NCBI GenBank assembly: GCA_004151065.3
Contig: NWUY0300056706.1
Location: 14,939-38,419 of the forward strand
DNA from: Larix sibirica
Lineage: Eukaryota > Streptophyta > Pinopsida > Pinales > Pinaceae
DNA: 23,481 bases
Direction of reading: 5' to 3'
The notes beneath the pieces were generated by a model. That model was not told where the DNA came from. It ran no database searches and worked only from the letters and a program-made list of their open reading frames with translations. The position numbers and the translations under genes were made by a program. Shown in pieces: positions 1 to 9,650 of this stretch; within the stretch, counting starts at the first letter, position 1; each line of letters begins with the position of its first letter.

Positions 1-1900
1 GACAGAGTTGATTCGGTTCCTTATCAAATCGGTAGATCAGCCGATTCCGAAACTGGTGTGGCCGATTTTTAAAACTATGCTTCTAAGTTATAGCCTCTGC
101 TCGCTCAAGGTTAGGGGGTAGAATGAGTAGTAATCATCTTTCAGTTCTGGCTCATTCTGGCACTATTATTTCCTGAACCAATAGCTATAGCTATAATTAA
201 CACTTTGGTAAGGTCACTGGGGAGGATTTGGAGGAGAAACAATGCTAAAGCCAATGCAGGGGATGGACTACATGTCTCTGACAACTTAGATGCATCCGTC
301 CAGATTCCAACCCGTATACATATGCTATGGCCTTAGCCTTAGTTTCGATATTTTGGATGGTGTGGGGGTGGGTAAAACCCTGTACATAGGTGGCTTTAGC
401 GCTGCCACAATAGATGGGCAAACTCTATGCAATTTATGTGCATTTGCAAGTGCACACATTGTTAGCGGTGGTAAGGACAAATATTTTGGGAGCCGTGTAT
501 TCGGTGACTTGTAGATCCTATTTGGATGCATAACATGTTACAACCCCCAACAATCTTGCATTTGTCCACACAATATAGGATCTGTTTATACAGAACTCTT
601 CATCGACATTACAAACATATATAGCACCAAGGGAGGCACACATACCCAACCACCTCTCTGTTCCATTCCATTATATTATTATGCAACGTGCAATCTTATA
701 ATATTAGTTTTGAAGTTACAAAAGTTGGTTATATTCTTCTTCTTGTATTTATCATGGTAATGGCATGGGACGCTATTGCCTCAACCTAAAGATGGTGGAG
801 GTAAAGAATGGCAGACAGAATGGTGCAGTAGTAGAGTTATCATTCACACCCATTACAAATAGAATAAGGAAGAGCATCCCAATAAAACGTTGCAAGAAAT
901 TTGTTGATGTAAGCCAATGAAGGAATCTTTGTAGATGCAAAGGCTCATAGACATGCATGAGAAAGTCCCAAGCTTAAGATTTACACTACAGATTATGCAT
1001 ATTGTAGAGGTTGTGAGAACAATGTCGAATCAAAGAAATAAGCCTTTTTTAGAAGCGTGGGGCATCTAGAGCTCGGGTGCAGAACTTCAGTCTTCAACAT
1101 ATATGAGAAACATGATAACAAAGATGAGATGGAAATCAATCATCTAAGGTGATTAAATGTTTACAATTCAAACGATTTTAAAACAATGTGAAATGCATTT
1201 GCAAATTACAAAAGAAAATTGTCAGCGAGAAGACTTGATTTGCCTAGTAAAATTATACTATTGTGTAATCACTGAAAACCTAAATCATCTTAGACATTAA
1301 TTCTAGCATTGTTTTGCTTCCTTTGTCAGTCGACATGTTCAGTTAGTTTGTCTTGATCTAGTGTGAATGTGCTAAGTCCTTGGAAATTAGCTATCAAATT
1401 AATGGTTGCTGATTTCTCATTCAAATATTGTTCATATGATGTTTGTTTTAGATTAGCAATTATTTTCCAGTTCCTTGCCCATGGGAATGCAATTTGTATG
1501 GGTGTTGTTTGTGGTATTTATCACACAATTTGAGCACTTACGAAAGGGCATTTTTCTTACTGTGTGATATAGTCATTCACTGTCTCATGTTTTGGTCTAA
1601 ATGATGCTTGGCGAGTTGCATTTCATACATGCCCACTGTGAATGTCTTTCTCCTGTTAACAAATGACAATCAGATAAAATTTAGTATATCATTTGTCTAT
1701 TGATGCCTAACATGGATGTTGAACCAGGCAATTTCTTGTGATTCTCTATTTTTTTCCTGTTTTCAATAAGTTGATAAATGTTCAATGAGAGCTCTGGATT
1801 GTATTTTTTATTTGACTATGTTTTTGAATTACATCATTGAAAACTGTGGTTATTGTGATTGTTTTTTGGTTGAAGAGAAAACAAATGCAAATGTGTCATG
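1..1900. other. Intergenic, nothing recognised
   Basis: I see no supported gene, RNA gene or mobile-element domain here. Open frames at about 290-531 lie on both strands over the same bases and resemble no family I know. The stretch from 1140 to 1900 is AT-rich with stops in all frames. It is probably old intergenic or decayed transposon sequence. Confidence 0.6.
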
Positions 1901-1908
1901 CAATCGTA

Positions 1909-1951
1909 GAAATTTCTGATCCTTGACTTCCAATGCAAAATCAGAAATTTC
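1909..1951. repeat. Perfect 12-bp inverted repeat (hairpin)
   Basis: The 12-base arm GAAATTTCTGAT at 1909-1920 is matched by its exact reverse complement at 1940-1951, leaving a 19-base loop. The arm itself contains the palindrome GAAATTTC. No run of T follows that would suggest a terminator, and no longer foldback surrounds it. Its function is unknown. Confidence 0.75.
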
Positions 1952-2275
1952 ACCTCAATAGAAGTTTCCTGGATCTAAGAGCATTCCAATCTTAGCATTG
2001 ATTTGAAATATTTAATTATAACAGTTAATGACAACAAATAACTTTCTCACTTTAGTCCAAATCACTAGGAAACACAATAGAAAACATACCAAACAAGTGT
2101 ACTTCAATATCAATAAGTTACAATCCTCAGGGCACACTTTTTCATGCATATAATAGGTCTGAAATAACTTTATTACAACATAATTTATAGCAGTAACCCC
2201 CCCCCACCTCCTTTAATTTCGAGATATATGTTATATCTCTTATCAATTTCAGTCCAATGTTATGTCAAATCAACA
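1952..2275. other. AT-rich stretch, nothing recognised
   Basis: No coding or element signal is visible. A run of nine C at 2197-2205 followed by ACCTCC reads as a G-rich, purine-rich tract on the minus strand. That could be a decayed polypurine tract, but no LTR end is placed to support this. Confidence 0.4.
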
Positions 2276-3418
2276 TGAACAAGGGGTGGAATTTACCCAA
2301 TCAAGAAGACGACACACTCAAAAAATCAAAAGATGAAGTACATGTACATATAACTTAGCACAAGCTGGTATAATCTCAATCTCTCCAAACCTTGGCTAGG
2401 GAAACCATGAAAATCCTAGCCACCAAATTATTCCTAACCAAAATAGTTCACTCCAAGAAGGATCTTCAACAAGCTAGAATCATCATAGGTATGCCCTCCT
2501 TGGCACATGCAAAACTTCTCCTTTTCAATAGGCATAACGAGTAGCACTATGGTTTCCAAAATCCTAGACTTCTTCTCTCACAAGGGCTACACGATACAAT
2601 TCATTTTTAACCCTCGTGGGTTTATTTCAAACCCTAGCCTTAGAATTTTCCTTGAACTTCTCCAAGAACCTTAGTGCTCCAAGACAAAGAGAGATAATAC
2701 AATGAAGAATACACGAGAATCTAGTGTGCTCTACTCCTCCTATCACCAACCCAAGTATGTGATAAATGAGTCCACAAGCTCAAATATGAACAAATGACTA
2801 TCTCGTTCCTCTATTTATATGTGAGGTGAGAGAGGCCAACAATTCAACAATGGACCTAGTGTAGTACAAGCAACCTATTCACAACAAGACATGCCCATAT
2901 GTGAAGTGCTTCCTCTATAATTGACACATGTCAAGTTCCAAGGTGAAGACGTCCAACAAGCATGGCTCCAAGGCATGAGCTCTCGATGAGATTTGTACAA
3001 TGCTCCACCTCTGCAGGACACTCTAACGTTTCTCCTATGCCATGTGCTCCTTCGAGTCCACCCATCTGCATGATCACTCCCTTAACCCAAATGTCATCAA
3101 GTCAAGTACAAGCCTCCATGAAAGCAACCAAGCATGCCCATGCCCTCTAGGGCTCAATCCTTCTTGTAAGGTGTCCAATGCTTCTCCTCTAAGGCAAGTC
3201 ATCCTCCAAGCAAGCCACCCACTCTCCATGTGCACATCGTGAAGAATGTCATGATGTTGTGTAGCAAGCATCTACACAAGGTCTAGCAATCTCTAAGCAA
3301 GCCACGTATAATGCCCATCAAAACACAACAAAGGGTCATCCATACACATGCACCTGATATCACATGAAACACCCCCAGGCATGTTGTAAAGACTTCTAGA
3401 ATAACCTAAAATCTAACA
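2276..3418 (-). mobile_element. LTR-like block of a copia-type relic
   Basis: Read on the minus strand, this block has the parts of a long terminal repeat. It starts with TGTTAG at 3418 and could end with CA at 2276. A TATA box (TATAAATAG) lies at 2811-2819, and an AATAAA signal at 2631-2636, about 180 bases downstream. The promoter-to-poly(A) order and spacing suit the U3-R-U5 layout of plant LTRs. Coding sequence of copia type lies directly upstream on the same strand. I found no second LTR in the window, and the flanking five bases (CAACA and CGCAC) do not match as a target-site duplication. Both ends are therefore tentative, and the block could be part of a larger or rearranged element. 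Confidence 0.5.
2811..2819 (-). promoter_or_regulatory. TATA box of the LTR-like block
   Basis: The minus strand reads CACATATAAATAGAGG around this site, a good match to the plant TATA box. It lies about 600 bases inside the proposed LTR start and upstream of an AATAAA signal at 2631-2636. This is where an LTR promoter is expected. Confidence 0.5.
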
Positions 3419-3873
3419 CGCACTTTTACGATGAAAGTGTTTTCACCAACACTAGTTCTCTCCCTCTGCAACACAACCAAGCCCACCATTTGCAATTTTG
3501 AACTTGAACTGGTCTTAAAATTAACCACTGTCTTCCAAAAATCACACTCCATCAAGGCATCACACCTCTCCTCTTGAATACCACTGCTAGGATCATAAAT
3601 GGAAGAAACTAGTGCAAGATGGGTAGCATATCTCTTGGGAGGTATACTTGCCCTCATTGAAGATTCAGACACTCCTATACCCTCTTGTGCATCCTGTAAT
3701 GTAGGTGAGGCTATATCCACCCTTAATCTCACCTCGTCCACTCTTGAATTTGACTCAACTTTGACATTCGAATCAACCTTTGGAACAACGTTCTCTCTCC
3801 TTTCAATCTTTGGAGATCCTTGTGAACTAGAAGACCTCACATCCTCATAAAAGTTCACGTTTCTTTCCTCCAA
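3406..3873 (-). pseudogene. Copia polyprotein fragment, integrase-RT linker
   Basis: A 155-residue minus-strand frame. Its N-terminal part reads EERNVNFYEDVRSSSS, like the end of a copia integrase, where a conserved V-F/N-F-E/D block is followed by a Ser-rich linker. A charged, low-complexity stretch follows. Residues around PPKRYATHLALVSSI and YDPSS resemble the conserved lead-in to the reverse transcriptase (a '..Y..ALVS.I.DPSSF.EA' pattern). The last 50 residues do not match RT, so a deletion or rearrangement has replaced the polymerase. A stop lies just upstream of the first codon, which is TTG, so this is the open remnant of a longer polyprotein. It abuts the LTR-like block on the same strand. 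The copia assignment comes from pattern recognition alone. Confidence 0.5.
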
Positions 3874-3898
3874 AGTGTGTCACTGTGTTGGAACATAG

Positions 3899-3958
3899 AT
3901 CCTATATCCAACAAGCATATAGGATATAGGATATCCTATATCCTATATCCTATATCCA
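3899..3958. repeat. GGATATAG repeat with 32-bp perfect palindrome
   Basis: Positions 3917-3948 form a perfect 32-base palindrome. It is built from two copies of ATATAGG on one side, their reverse complements on the other, and a central ATAT. Further CCTATATC units extend to about 3957, and a partial copy lies at 3900-3909. The block appears inserted between sequence resembling copia integrase (upstream on the minus strand) and its continuation in the 3406-3873 frame. It could form a cruciform. Confidence 0.85.
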
Positions 3959-3959
3959 A

Positions 3960-4560
3960 GCTTTGAAAGTCTCACTATATCCAACAACACAAGATGTTAA
4001 CACACCATCTTGAACCTCCAAAGAACATTGAGCACTTGTGAATATGAATGAACATATCTTTGGAGTGTAAGCCACTCCATGAGCCCTCAAGTCAATGTCA
4101 TGAACAAAAACTGTAAAAAACTATAATTTTGGGTATTTCACCCATGCACCTCAAAACCTTTGGCAATTGAATCAACAAGCTCATCAATGTCAACTCCCTC
4201 TATCTAAGAGAATCTTGAAGCAAGAGTAACATTAAAGTTAACTCCGTCTCCTTAAAAGAATACAACTCTATCCTTGTACTCTACAACGCTCCCATCAAGT
4301 GCAAGCCCATAGTCAATCCTTGATTCCATAATAGGTTTTGAACCTATCTCCATGGCATTTTGCAATATATGCTATGTATATGCCTCCTCATAGCTTGAAA
4401 GCTCATCTAACTTCTTGTTGGAATGTACAAATGCCAAAGGATCAACAAAGGGTTTGGAGAGGACACCAACTAACACATCTTTAGCCAAAGTCCCTGGACT
4501 TGCTAGATTAAAATGAAAAGTTGCTAATAATCTTGTGAATAGCTATGTCATGTTTGTCAT
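3960..4560 (-). pseudogene. Degenerate minus-strand coding relic
   Basis: The minus strand holds an interrupted frame of roughly 70 residues between about 4360 and 4140. It has a codon-like composition (segments such as MEIGSKPIMESRIDYG and IDELVDSIAKGFEVHG) but two in-frame stops. Near 3985-3962 the minus strand reads like the copia integrase motif GYSETFKAW. The upstream part matches no family I recognise. It is probably part of the same decayed element as the 3406-3873 frame, or of a non-autonomous or chimeric element. Confidence 0.35.
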
Positions 4561-4930
4561 TGTTTCAAATACAATATAAAGAAACAATTAATTATTGTTA
4601 TTTTAATTTTAAAAATATTAATTTCTTGAATCTAAATTCATTATATACCTTAAAATTTCCCAAATTTTACATTACCTTTGTAGTTCTCATTTATAATATT
4701 TTTTAATTAATTTGTATATTTTGTTTTAATCACTTTAATTTAATAATTCTTCTATTCTATTTCTTTTCATAGCGATCTAACAAAATTTCTCCATATTTTA
4801 CCATACCTAACTTCTATTTAGTTATTTTATTTATTTATTTAATTATTTTAATTTGTATTAATTTAATTAATATTAATTTTAATTTAATCTAAAACTTTGT
4901 AGGTTTTTAAAATTGCTCTTAAAATCTTAA

Positions 4931-5022
4931 AATTTCCGGATCTTTTATCCTCATCCTATTACTTTAACCCCTTTAGAATTTCCGAATCTTTTAGCCTCAT
5001 CCTATTACTTTAACCCCCTTTT
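4931..5022. repeat. 46-bp tandem duplication
   Basis: Two adjacent units start at 4931 and 4977, each beginning AATTTCCG and sharing CCTCATCCTATTACTTTAAC. They differ at only a few positions. This looks like simple replication slippage or unequal exchange. Confidence 0.85.
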
Positions 5023-5195
5023 TCACCATATAGACCTCTTTCTAATCTTATTATTTCTATTAATTTGTTACTTCATTATTTTACTTTAATTTGATTTGAT
5101 CTAATTTAATACCTCCATTATTACAAACTTTTACTTTAATTTATGTATTTCTAATGTTATTTGAATTAATCCCTCCATCACTATAACACAACATC

Positions 5196-5281
5196 AACAC
5201 TTTCCCCCTTTTTAGTTTCCCTAAAACTGTACATTTTAAACACTTTCCCCCTTTTTAGTTTCCACAAAACTGTACATTTTA
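5196..5281. repeat. 43-bp tandem duplication
   Basis: Units at 5196-5238 and 5239-5281 share AACACTTTCCCCCTTTTTAG and end in ACTGTACATTTTA. They differ at one or two bases. Confidence 0.85.
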
Positions 5282-6000
5282 AAATTTATATTTTACATTT
5301 GTTATGATTTTCACCAATACGTAATTTTTTTTGACTTTTTACTTGACCAATTTCTAATGGTCATATTCCAACTTTATTTATATCAAATCCAAGATCATCG
5401 GTCTCTATATCTGTTCTTGAGCTCTCTTGTAGTCCCTGAAGATGGGTGGAGTGTCCACTCAAAACATCAGACACATAAATTTGCACACAGTCTATTCTAA
5501 AATTAACTCTCCAACACTATGAACAATGAAAATTTGCATTATTTCCATTCTTCTCATGTAGATGTGTCTAGTATGAAATTTATATAAATTATAGCAAAAC
5601 ATGAGCTACATAATGTTTAGGGCAATATGCATATGATATAATGGTTTCACAATGCTCCACTTTGAAATTTGTCCAGATGTATTCAACTACAATATTTTTT
5701 GGGACTAAATTTGTTTCTTATTTCTTTCCATTGCTTTCATTGTATATATTTTATTAATGGTTTTTTTATATGCTTATTTGAATGGATGTCAACATTGTAA
5801 TTATCAATGATTAAAAAGAAAGTGATCATGAATTGATTGAAATTTCATTATTGCAATTATTTCAATTGTTGTTGATACATATTCAAATTGTGTAACATAT
5901 ATGTTCATTATTAAAATTCAAAGTTATGCATATACATTTGATAGAATAATTTCATTTTTGTTGTTACAAGTATTCTTTTTGTTGCTTTGAATTTTTGTTC

Positions 6001-6075
6001 ATGGTGTACTTTTAAAGAAAAATACAAAAATTCACACATTATGGTGTACTTTTATAGAAAAATACAATTTTTTTT
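6001..6075. repeat. 40-bp tandem duplication
   Basis: Two units start at 6001 and 6041 with ATGGTGTACTTTTA, each followed by AGAAAAATACAA. The second unit is shortened and runs into a T tract. Confidence 0.8.
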
Positions 6076-6125
6076 GAGTAGTGTTGGATCTTCAGATTAA
6101 TGAACAACATATGATTGCAAATAAT

Positions 6126-6349
6126 ATATTAGTGAACATTATAGGGGATTGGCGAAAAACAAATGATTGGCAAATAATAGATTATCGAAAAATATAGGGA
6201 ATTGATGAACAACACATAGAACAATCGATTACCAAACATATTAGTGAACATTATAGGGGATTGGCGAAAAACAAATGATTGCCAAATAATAGATTATTGA
6301 AAAATATAGGGGATTGATGAACAACACATAGAACAATCGATTACCAAAC
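6126..6349. repeat. 112-bp tandem duplication
   Basis: Units 6126-6237 and 6238-6349 align without gaps and differ at about three positions (for example GATTGGCAAAT against GATTGCCAAAT). Each unit holds two related half-units marked by TAGTGAACATTATAGGGGATTG and CGAAAAATATAGGG, so an older repeat of roughly 55 bases lies beneath it. A further diverged half-unit precedes 6126. No coding function is evident. Confidence 0.9.
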
Positions 6350-6411
6350 ACAGGGAACAAGCGAACCACTAATTTCTCTATTGTTGTTGGGTATACTTGA
6401 AATTTATCCGT

Positions 6412-6642
6412 TGTGTACAACTTGAGTGGGTCCAACGGTTAAGAACACATGTTTCCTCCTAGGAGGTTATAGGTTCAAATCCGGAGGGGGGTAGGGTATG
6501 TACACCTCTATAGACTTTAGTAGTTACATTGTTGTGTAAAGGAGAGCCCTTTGTCCCATAAACAAGGGGGTCTCATAAACTGAATTGGTGTCTGGCTTGG
6601 CTGTGACCTTAAAAATAGATTATTATTATTATTATTATTATC
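6412..6642 (+). mobile_element. tRNA-derived SINE
   Basis: An RNA polymerase III type internal promoter is visible. An A-box-like TGGGTCCAACGG lies at 6427-6438, and a full B box, GGTTCAAATCC, lies at 6472-6482. Their 45-base spacing is typical of tRNA genes and tRNA-derived SINEs. No full cloverleaf folds, so this is not a working tRNA gene. A body of about 130 bases of unknown sequence follows and ends at GACCTTAAAAATAG and an (ATT)n tract at about 6618-6642. A simple repeat tail of this kind is usual for plant SINEs. The 5' end is estimated from the A box, and no target-site duplication was identified. I cannot assign a named SINE family. Confidence 0.6.
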
Positions 6643-6654
6643 ATCTAGAATGTT

Positions 6655-6722
6655 ATCTGGGGTGTAGGTACAATGGTATCTTCCATAGATCTGGGGTGTA
6701 GGTACAATGGTATCTTCCATAG
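6655..6722. repeat. Perfect 34-bp tandem duplication
   Basis: The 34-base unit that begins ATCTGGGGTGTAGGTACAAT occurs twice, at 6655-6688 and 6689-6722, with no difference. It lies just beyond the SINE tail. Perfect identity implies a recent event. Confidence 0.95.
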
Positions 6723-7190
6723 ATCTTCGATCCTTTGGACAACTTGATTATCACCCACCTTTGATCAATGACACATTCACATCCCAACTAGAATAACGAA
6801 CCCATTATCCATCATTGTTCCAAATAAAAAAACCAAACGCGGCCACTATAAAGATAATTGAGACTTGAAGCACAATGTAAGGATATTCATTAATCATTCA
6901 TCAAATTAACAAATAGTTGTGTTCCTTGAAAGCAAAGGACAATATTGTTGATTATACATGTACATTGATATGGCCTTGTAAACTGTGTGTTCAAAGTTGC
7001 AATTGATAGAGTATTTGTATGTGGTAATCATCTATGTACGTTTTCTAGTTTCTATGATGTTTTACATTTTCTTGGTTACTTTCTTGTTGACATGGTAATT
7101 AACAATGTTACCTACTTGATGAGAACTCTCCATAGATCTATTATTTTAGAGGTCACATTTAATGGCTATTTTTAGCCTTGTTTTGAGTAG
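6723..7190. other. Intergenic, nothing recognised
   Basis: The sequence is AT-rich. A short open frame at 6987-7175 on the plus strand matches no family I know and is not supported by neighbouring sequence. Confidence 0.55.
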
Positions 7191-7193
7191 TGC

Positions 7194-7490
7194 TGTTGGT
7201 AGTACCTTTTTTTTGGGCGGGTTAAAATTACAACATGATGTAACCATGGCCTTAACAACCTCGTAATGTTGCTAACAACTCCTTGACATCAACCCTCAAA
7301 TTGTAAGTGGTACTACCAACACTACCCCCCTTTCTTTTCGGGGATAGTGTTTCAACTTTTTTGACACCATGGCATCGACCACAAGTACCGTTGTATCCAA
7401 AATCATAAAATCAACCTTTAAATCGAAGAGAGGTCTCACAAGTGGCATCCCTTTTTCGGACTTCAAGTTGCAACATTCTTGGAATCATGC
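7194..7490 (-). repeat. Palindrome-bounded repeat family, locus 1
   Basis: Read on the minus strand, two diverged units follow each other, about 7490-7345 and 7330-7205. Shared landmarks are a unit start with TAGTACCACTT or similar, then GGGTTGAT, then a block like AACATTACGAGGTTGTTAAG, then TGTTGTAATTTTAAC near the unit end. The 7205-7320 unit is framed by the inverted words TGTTGGTAGTACC (7194-7206) and GGTACTACCAACA (7309-7321). The same family occurs on the plus strand at 9862-10280. The inverted ends look like terminal repeats of a MITE, but head-to-tail units sharing the palindromic boundary suggest a tandem family. Confidence 0.6.
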
Positions 7491-7820
7491 TTTAAAAAAC
7501 AGGTATTGGTAAAAAGGAAAAAAATTTGAAAGAAACAAAAAACTATTTTATTTTTAAAGAAAAGATTAAAATATAAATTAAAAAATAACCATTTATAGCA
7601 ATTTAAAAAGAAACAATATACCATACCACAGTTATCTTTTTCTTAAAAAATAACATGTATCTTTTTGTAATTTAGTGCTATTTTATATTAATTTACATAA
7701 TTTATTACTTTGTCAAGGAGTAGATCATCCTCCCGAGGAGGGGGGTCTTGGCTTGACCTTGATAAAGTGAAAAAATGATAGATCGAGTATGCTATTAACC
7801 TGAAAGCTGTCTCGCCAAAA
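7491..7820. other. AT-rich stretch with possible SINE tail
   Basis: Mostly A/T runs. Around 7715-7765 the words GGGGGGTCTTGGCTTGACCTT resemble the 3' end of the SINE at 6412-6642 (GTCTGGCTTGGCTGTGACCTT). A truncated SINE tail is possible. No A or B box precedes it. Confidence 0.3.
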
Positions 7821-8168
7821 AAGCTAAAATATAGCTAAGGGATCTTTTCTAAACTTAGTATTAGTCTGATCAAAGTATATATAAATCAAGATATCAAAAA
7901 GAAGGGCCACTTGAGTGGCTTCAATCTTGTGCCCGCAAACTATAAGTCTTGAGGGTTTGAAGATGCCCTCCAAACTAGAAATCAAATTGATAGAAACTAA
8001 AGAGAACCTAGTGACTAGAGGGTTGACATCAATGTCCATTGTCCGAAACAGACTCTAGTATGATGAAATTTGGTTGGGAGAGTTGAGGGTCTTCCATTTG
8101 CATCTTCTTTGCAATTGTTCCTTGAGGTTTTGCATCTTCGCGAACAACTTTAGGAGGCCCCAATGGAC

Positions 8169-8762
8169 TCAGATCAGGGCATTATACTTAGCTTCCATGA
8201 AATCAAGCTTCTTCGAGATGTCTGAGTGGAGCTTGGATTCTTTTTCCTCCATTGCTTCAACAATTAGTGATTTGACTAACCAATAAATTTTCGTCATCCT
8301 AGAAACTTGTGTGTCTGGGCTTCTAGAGAATTTGATATGTGGCATCCACTGCAAAGTCTCCATGTCTACCTGTTCAGAGGATGACTCTCCTCTCCTGTCC
8401 CTTGTCTTCTTCTCCAATTTATTGATTCTTTCCTTGATCAAGTCATAGTGGGCTTTTTGGTACTTGTTGGTTGTGTCCATTGCTTCCAGTTGAGCACTAT
8501 TTCTCTTCCTCATCTCTGGTTTGATGTGCATGGGATTGCTCTTGGGTCTGCCTCTCCTAGAACACTTGAGTGTAGCCTTTGCGTCCTCTTTAACCTTCAT
8601 CTTGGCTCTCATTTCAGCGAAGGAGGTGGCTTGCTTGCTAGCCATCAAACTATTAGAATCACACCTCTTGATGGGAAGTGAGCTCCTCCAACCTAGATGC
8701 ACGACTAGTTTCTTTTTGAGCAATAAGATGCCTAATTGGATTCCTTCTGAACCTTGAGACAA
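8169..8762 (-). CDS. Unrecognised 197-aa frame, AT-hook-like motif, coiled coil
   Basis: This is the longest uninterrupted frame in the window, and I do not recognise its family. It begins at a TTG; the first ATG is residue 40. Residues 50-80 are very basic and contain RRGRPK (69-74), which matches the core of an AT-hook, a minor-groove DNA-binding motif. Residues 100-125 (KYQKAHYDLIKERINKLEKK) and 165-193 are rich in charged residues with spaced hydrophobics, and are probably coiled coil. Beyond the stop, another minus-strand frame continues with a Leu/Gln/Lys-rich helix-like stretch (about 8165-8095), so a frameshift may have split a longer protein. It could be a retroelement gag-type protein, a captured host exon or a decayed gene. 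The repeat-rich setting favours a transposon origin. Expression is unproven. Confidence 0.4.
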   Translation of the reverse strand: MSQGSEGIQLGILLLKKKLVVHLGWRSSLPIKRCDSNSLMASKQATSFAEMRAKMKVKEDAKATLKCSRRGRPKSNPMHIKPEMRKRNSAQLEAMDTTNKYQKAHYDLIKERINKLEKKTRDRRGESSSEQVDMETLQWMPHIKFSRSPDTQVSRMTKIYWLVKSLIVEAMEEKESKLHSDISKKLDFMEAKYNALI

Positions 8763-9650
8763 AATTGTTGTTCTCCAAACAACCCTTCCCTTCGATTGAG
8801 TTGAGGGGTCACCTGACCCAATGGAATAGAGGAGAAATAGAGCCAGGAAAAAAGGAAAATAAGGAAATGCCTACCTTGTGTACATGGTGTGACTCTTCTA
8901 TTAAGTTCTTGGATTCTGCCAGTCGAATTAGGCCCTCGTCTTTGTCAAATTGCTTAGACTAGGTTCCAAAATGATTACTGAGGAGAGGTCGACTAACACT
9001 GAGAATGTAACACTGAGAATGTCCTATCTTGGATCCCCATGATCGTTTGATGCCTTACCCATGATTTTCCATGAGCAAGAATAATGACACATGGAATGAC
9101 CTTTGTCTCCCCTCCTTTATCTCTCGGTTTGCCATGAACTTGAGTTATGTAGTGCATGTAAATTGATGTCTTCACTCTACACGCCACCTACAAGAGTACA
9201 GTCGTCATGTCAAAGCTTGTGCTCGACACCCCCATTGAGATAGAAAAATAATAATGTTAAGCAAATTTATAAAACCATTTAAAACAAACATTTTTTAATT
9301 AAGAATTAAAAAGAACTATAAAAATGATTGAAAATAAATAAATTAAAAAAAAAGGCGAAATGGTGAGGCACGATTATGAAAATTAACCTCATTCCCTTTT
9401 CCATTTCCACTCTCAAATCCGTTCGCATTGTTTTATAATTTAATTATCTATTTATTTTATAATTTAATTATCTATTTGTTTTCAAATTGTTTTATTTTAA
9501 TTTAGTAATTTTTTTTTGATTTTGTTAAGTTTGAGTTTCTAATTTATTTTATTTTAAAAGTTTGTTTTTTTGTTTTTCTAATTTTCTAATTTGTTATAAA
9601 TGTGTGTTTGGTTGCAATAGTGAGAAGGCAACCTAACTCGGTATGAACAT
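8763..9650. other. Intergenic with short tandem duplications
   Basis: No supported gene is seen. A roughly 14-base duplication, (AACACTGAGAATGT)x2, lies at about 8995-9022. A 24-base duplication (TTTTATAATTTAATTATC...) starts at 9431 and 9455. The rest is AT-rich. Confidence 0.55.

Larger units (their letters stand above)
4560..6125. other. AT-rich intergenic DNA
   Basis: Long runs of ATTT and AATTTAATT dominate, with stops in every frame. The only clear structure is a set of two-copy tandem duplications, listed separately. No gene or element domain is seen. Confidence 0.6.

Noticed and set aside
290-531. Overlapping open frames on both strands
   Set aside because: Short, mutually antisense, with no family pattern and no neighbouring coding signal.
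6618-6642. (ATT)n microsatellite as an independent feature
   Set aside because: It directly follows the SINE body and is best explained as the element's tail.
7194-7321. A 128-bp MITE with 13-base terminal inverted repeats
   Set aside because: The inverted words are real, but the interior matches the head-to-tail units at 9862-10280, where the same words act as shared unit boundaries. No target-site duplication is evident, so I list it as part of that repeat family.
7824-8039. A 71-residue minus-strand frame downstream of the 197-residue frame
   Set aside because: It might be a continuation after frameshifts, but composition and pattern give no support for a separate gene.
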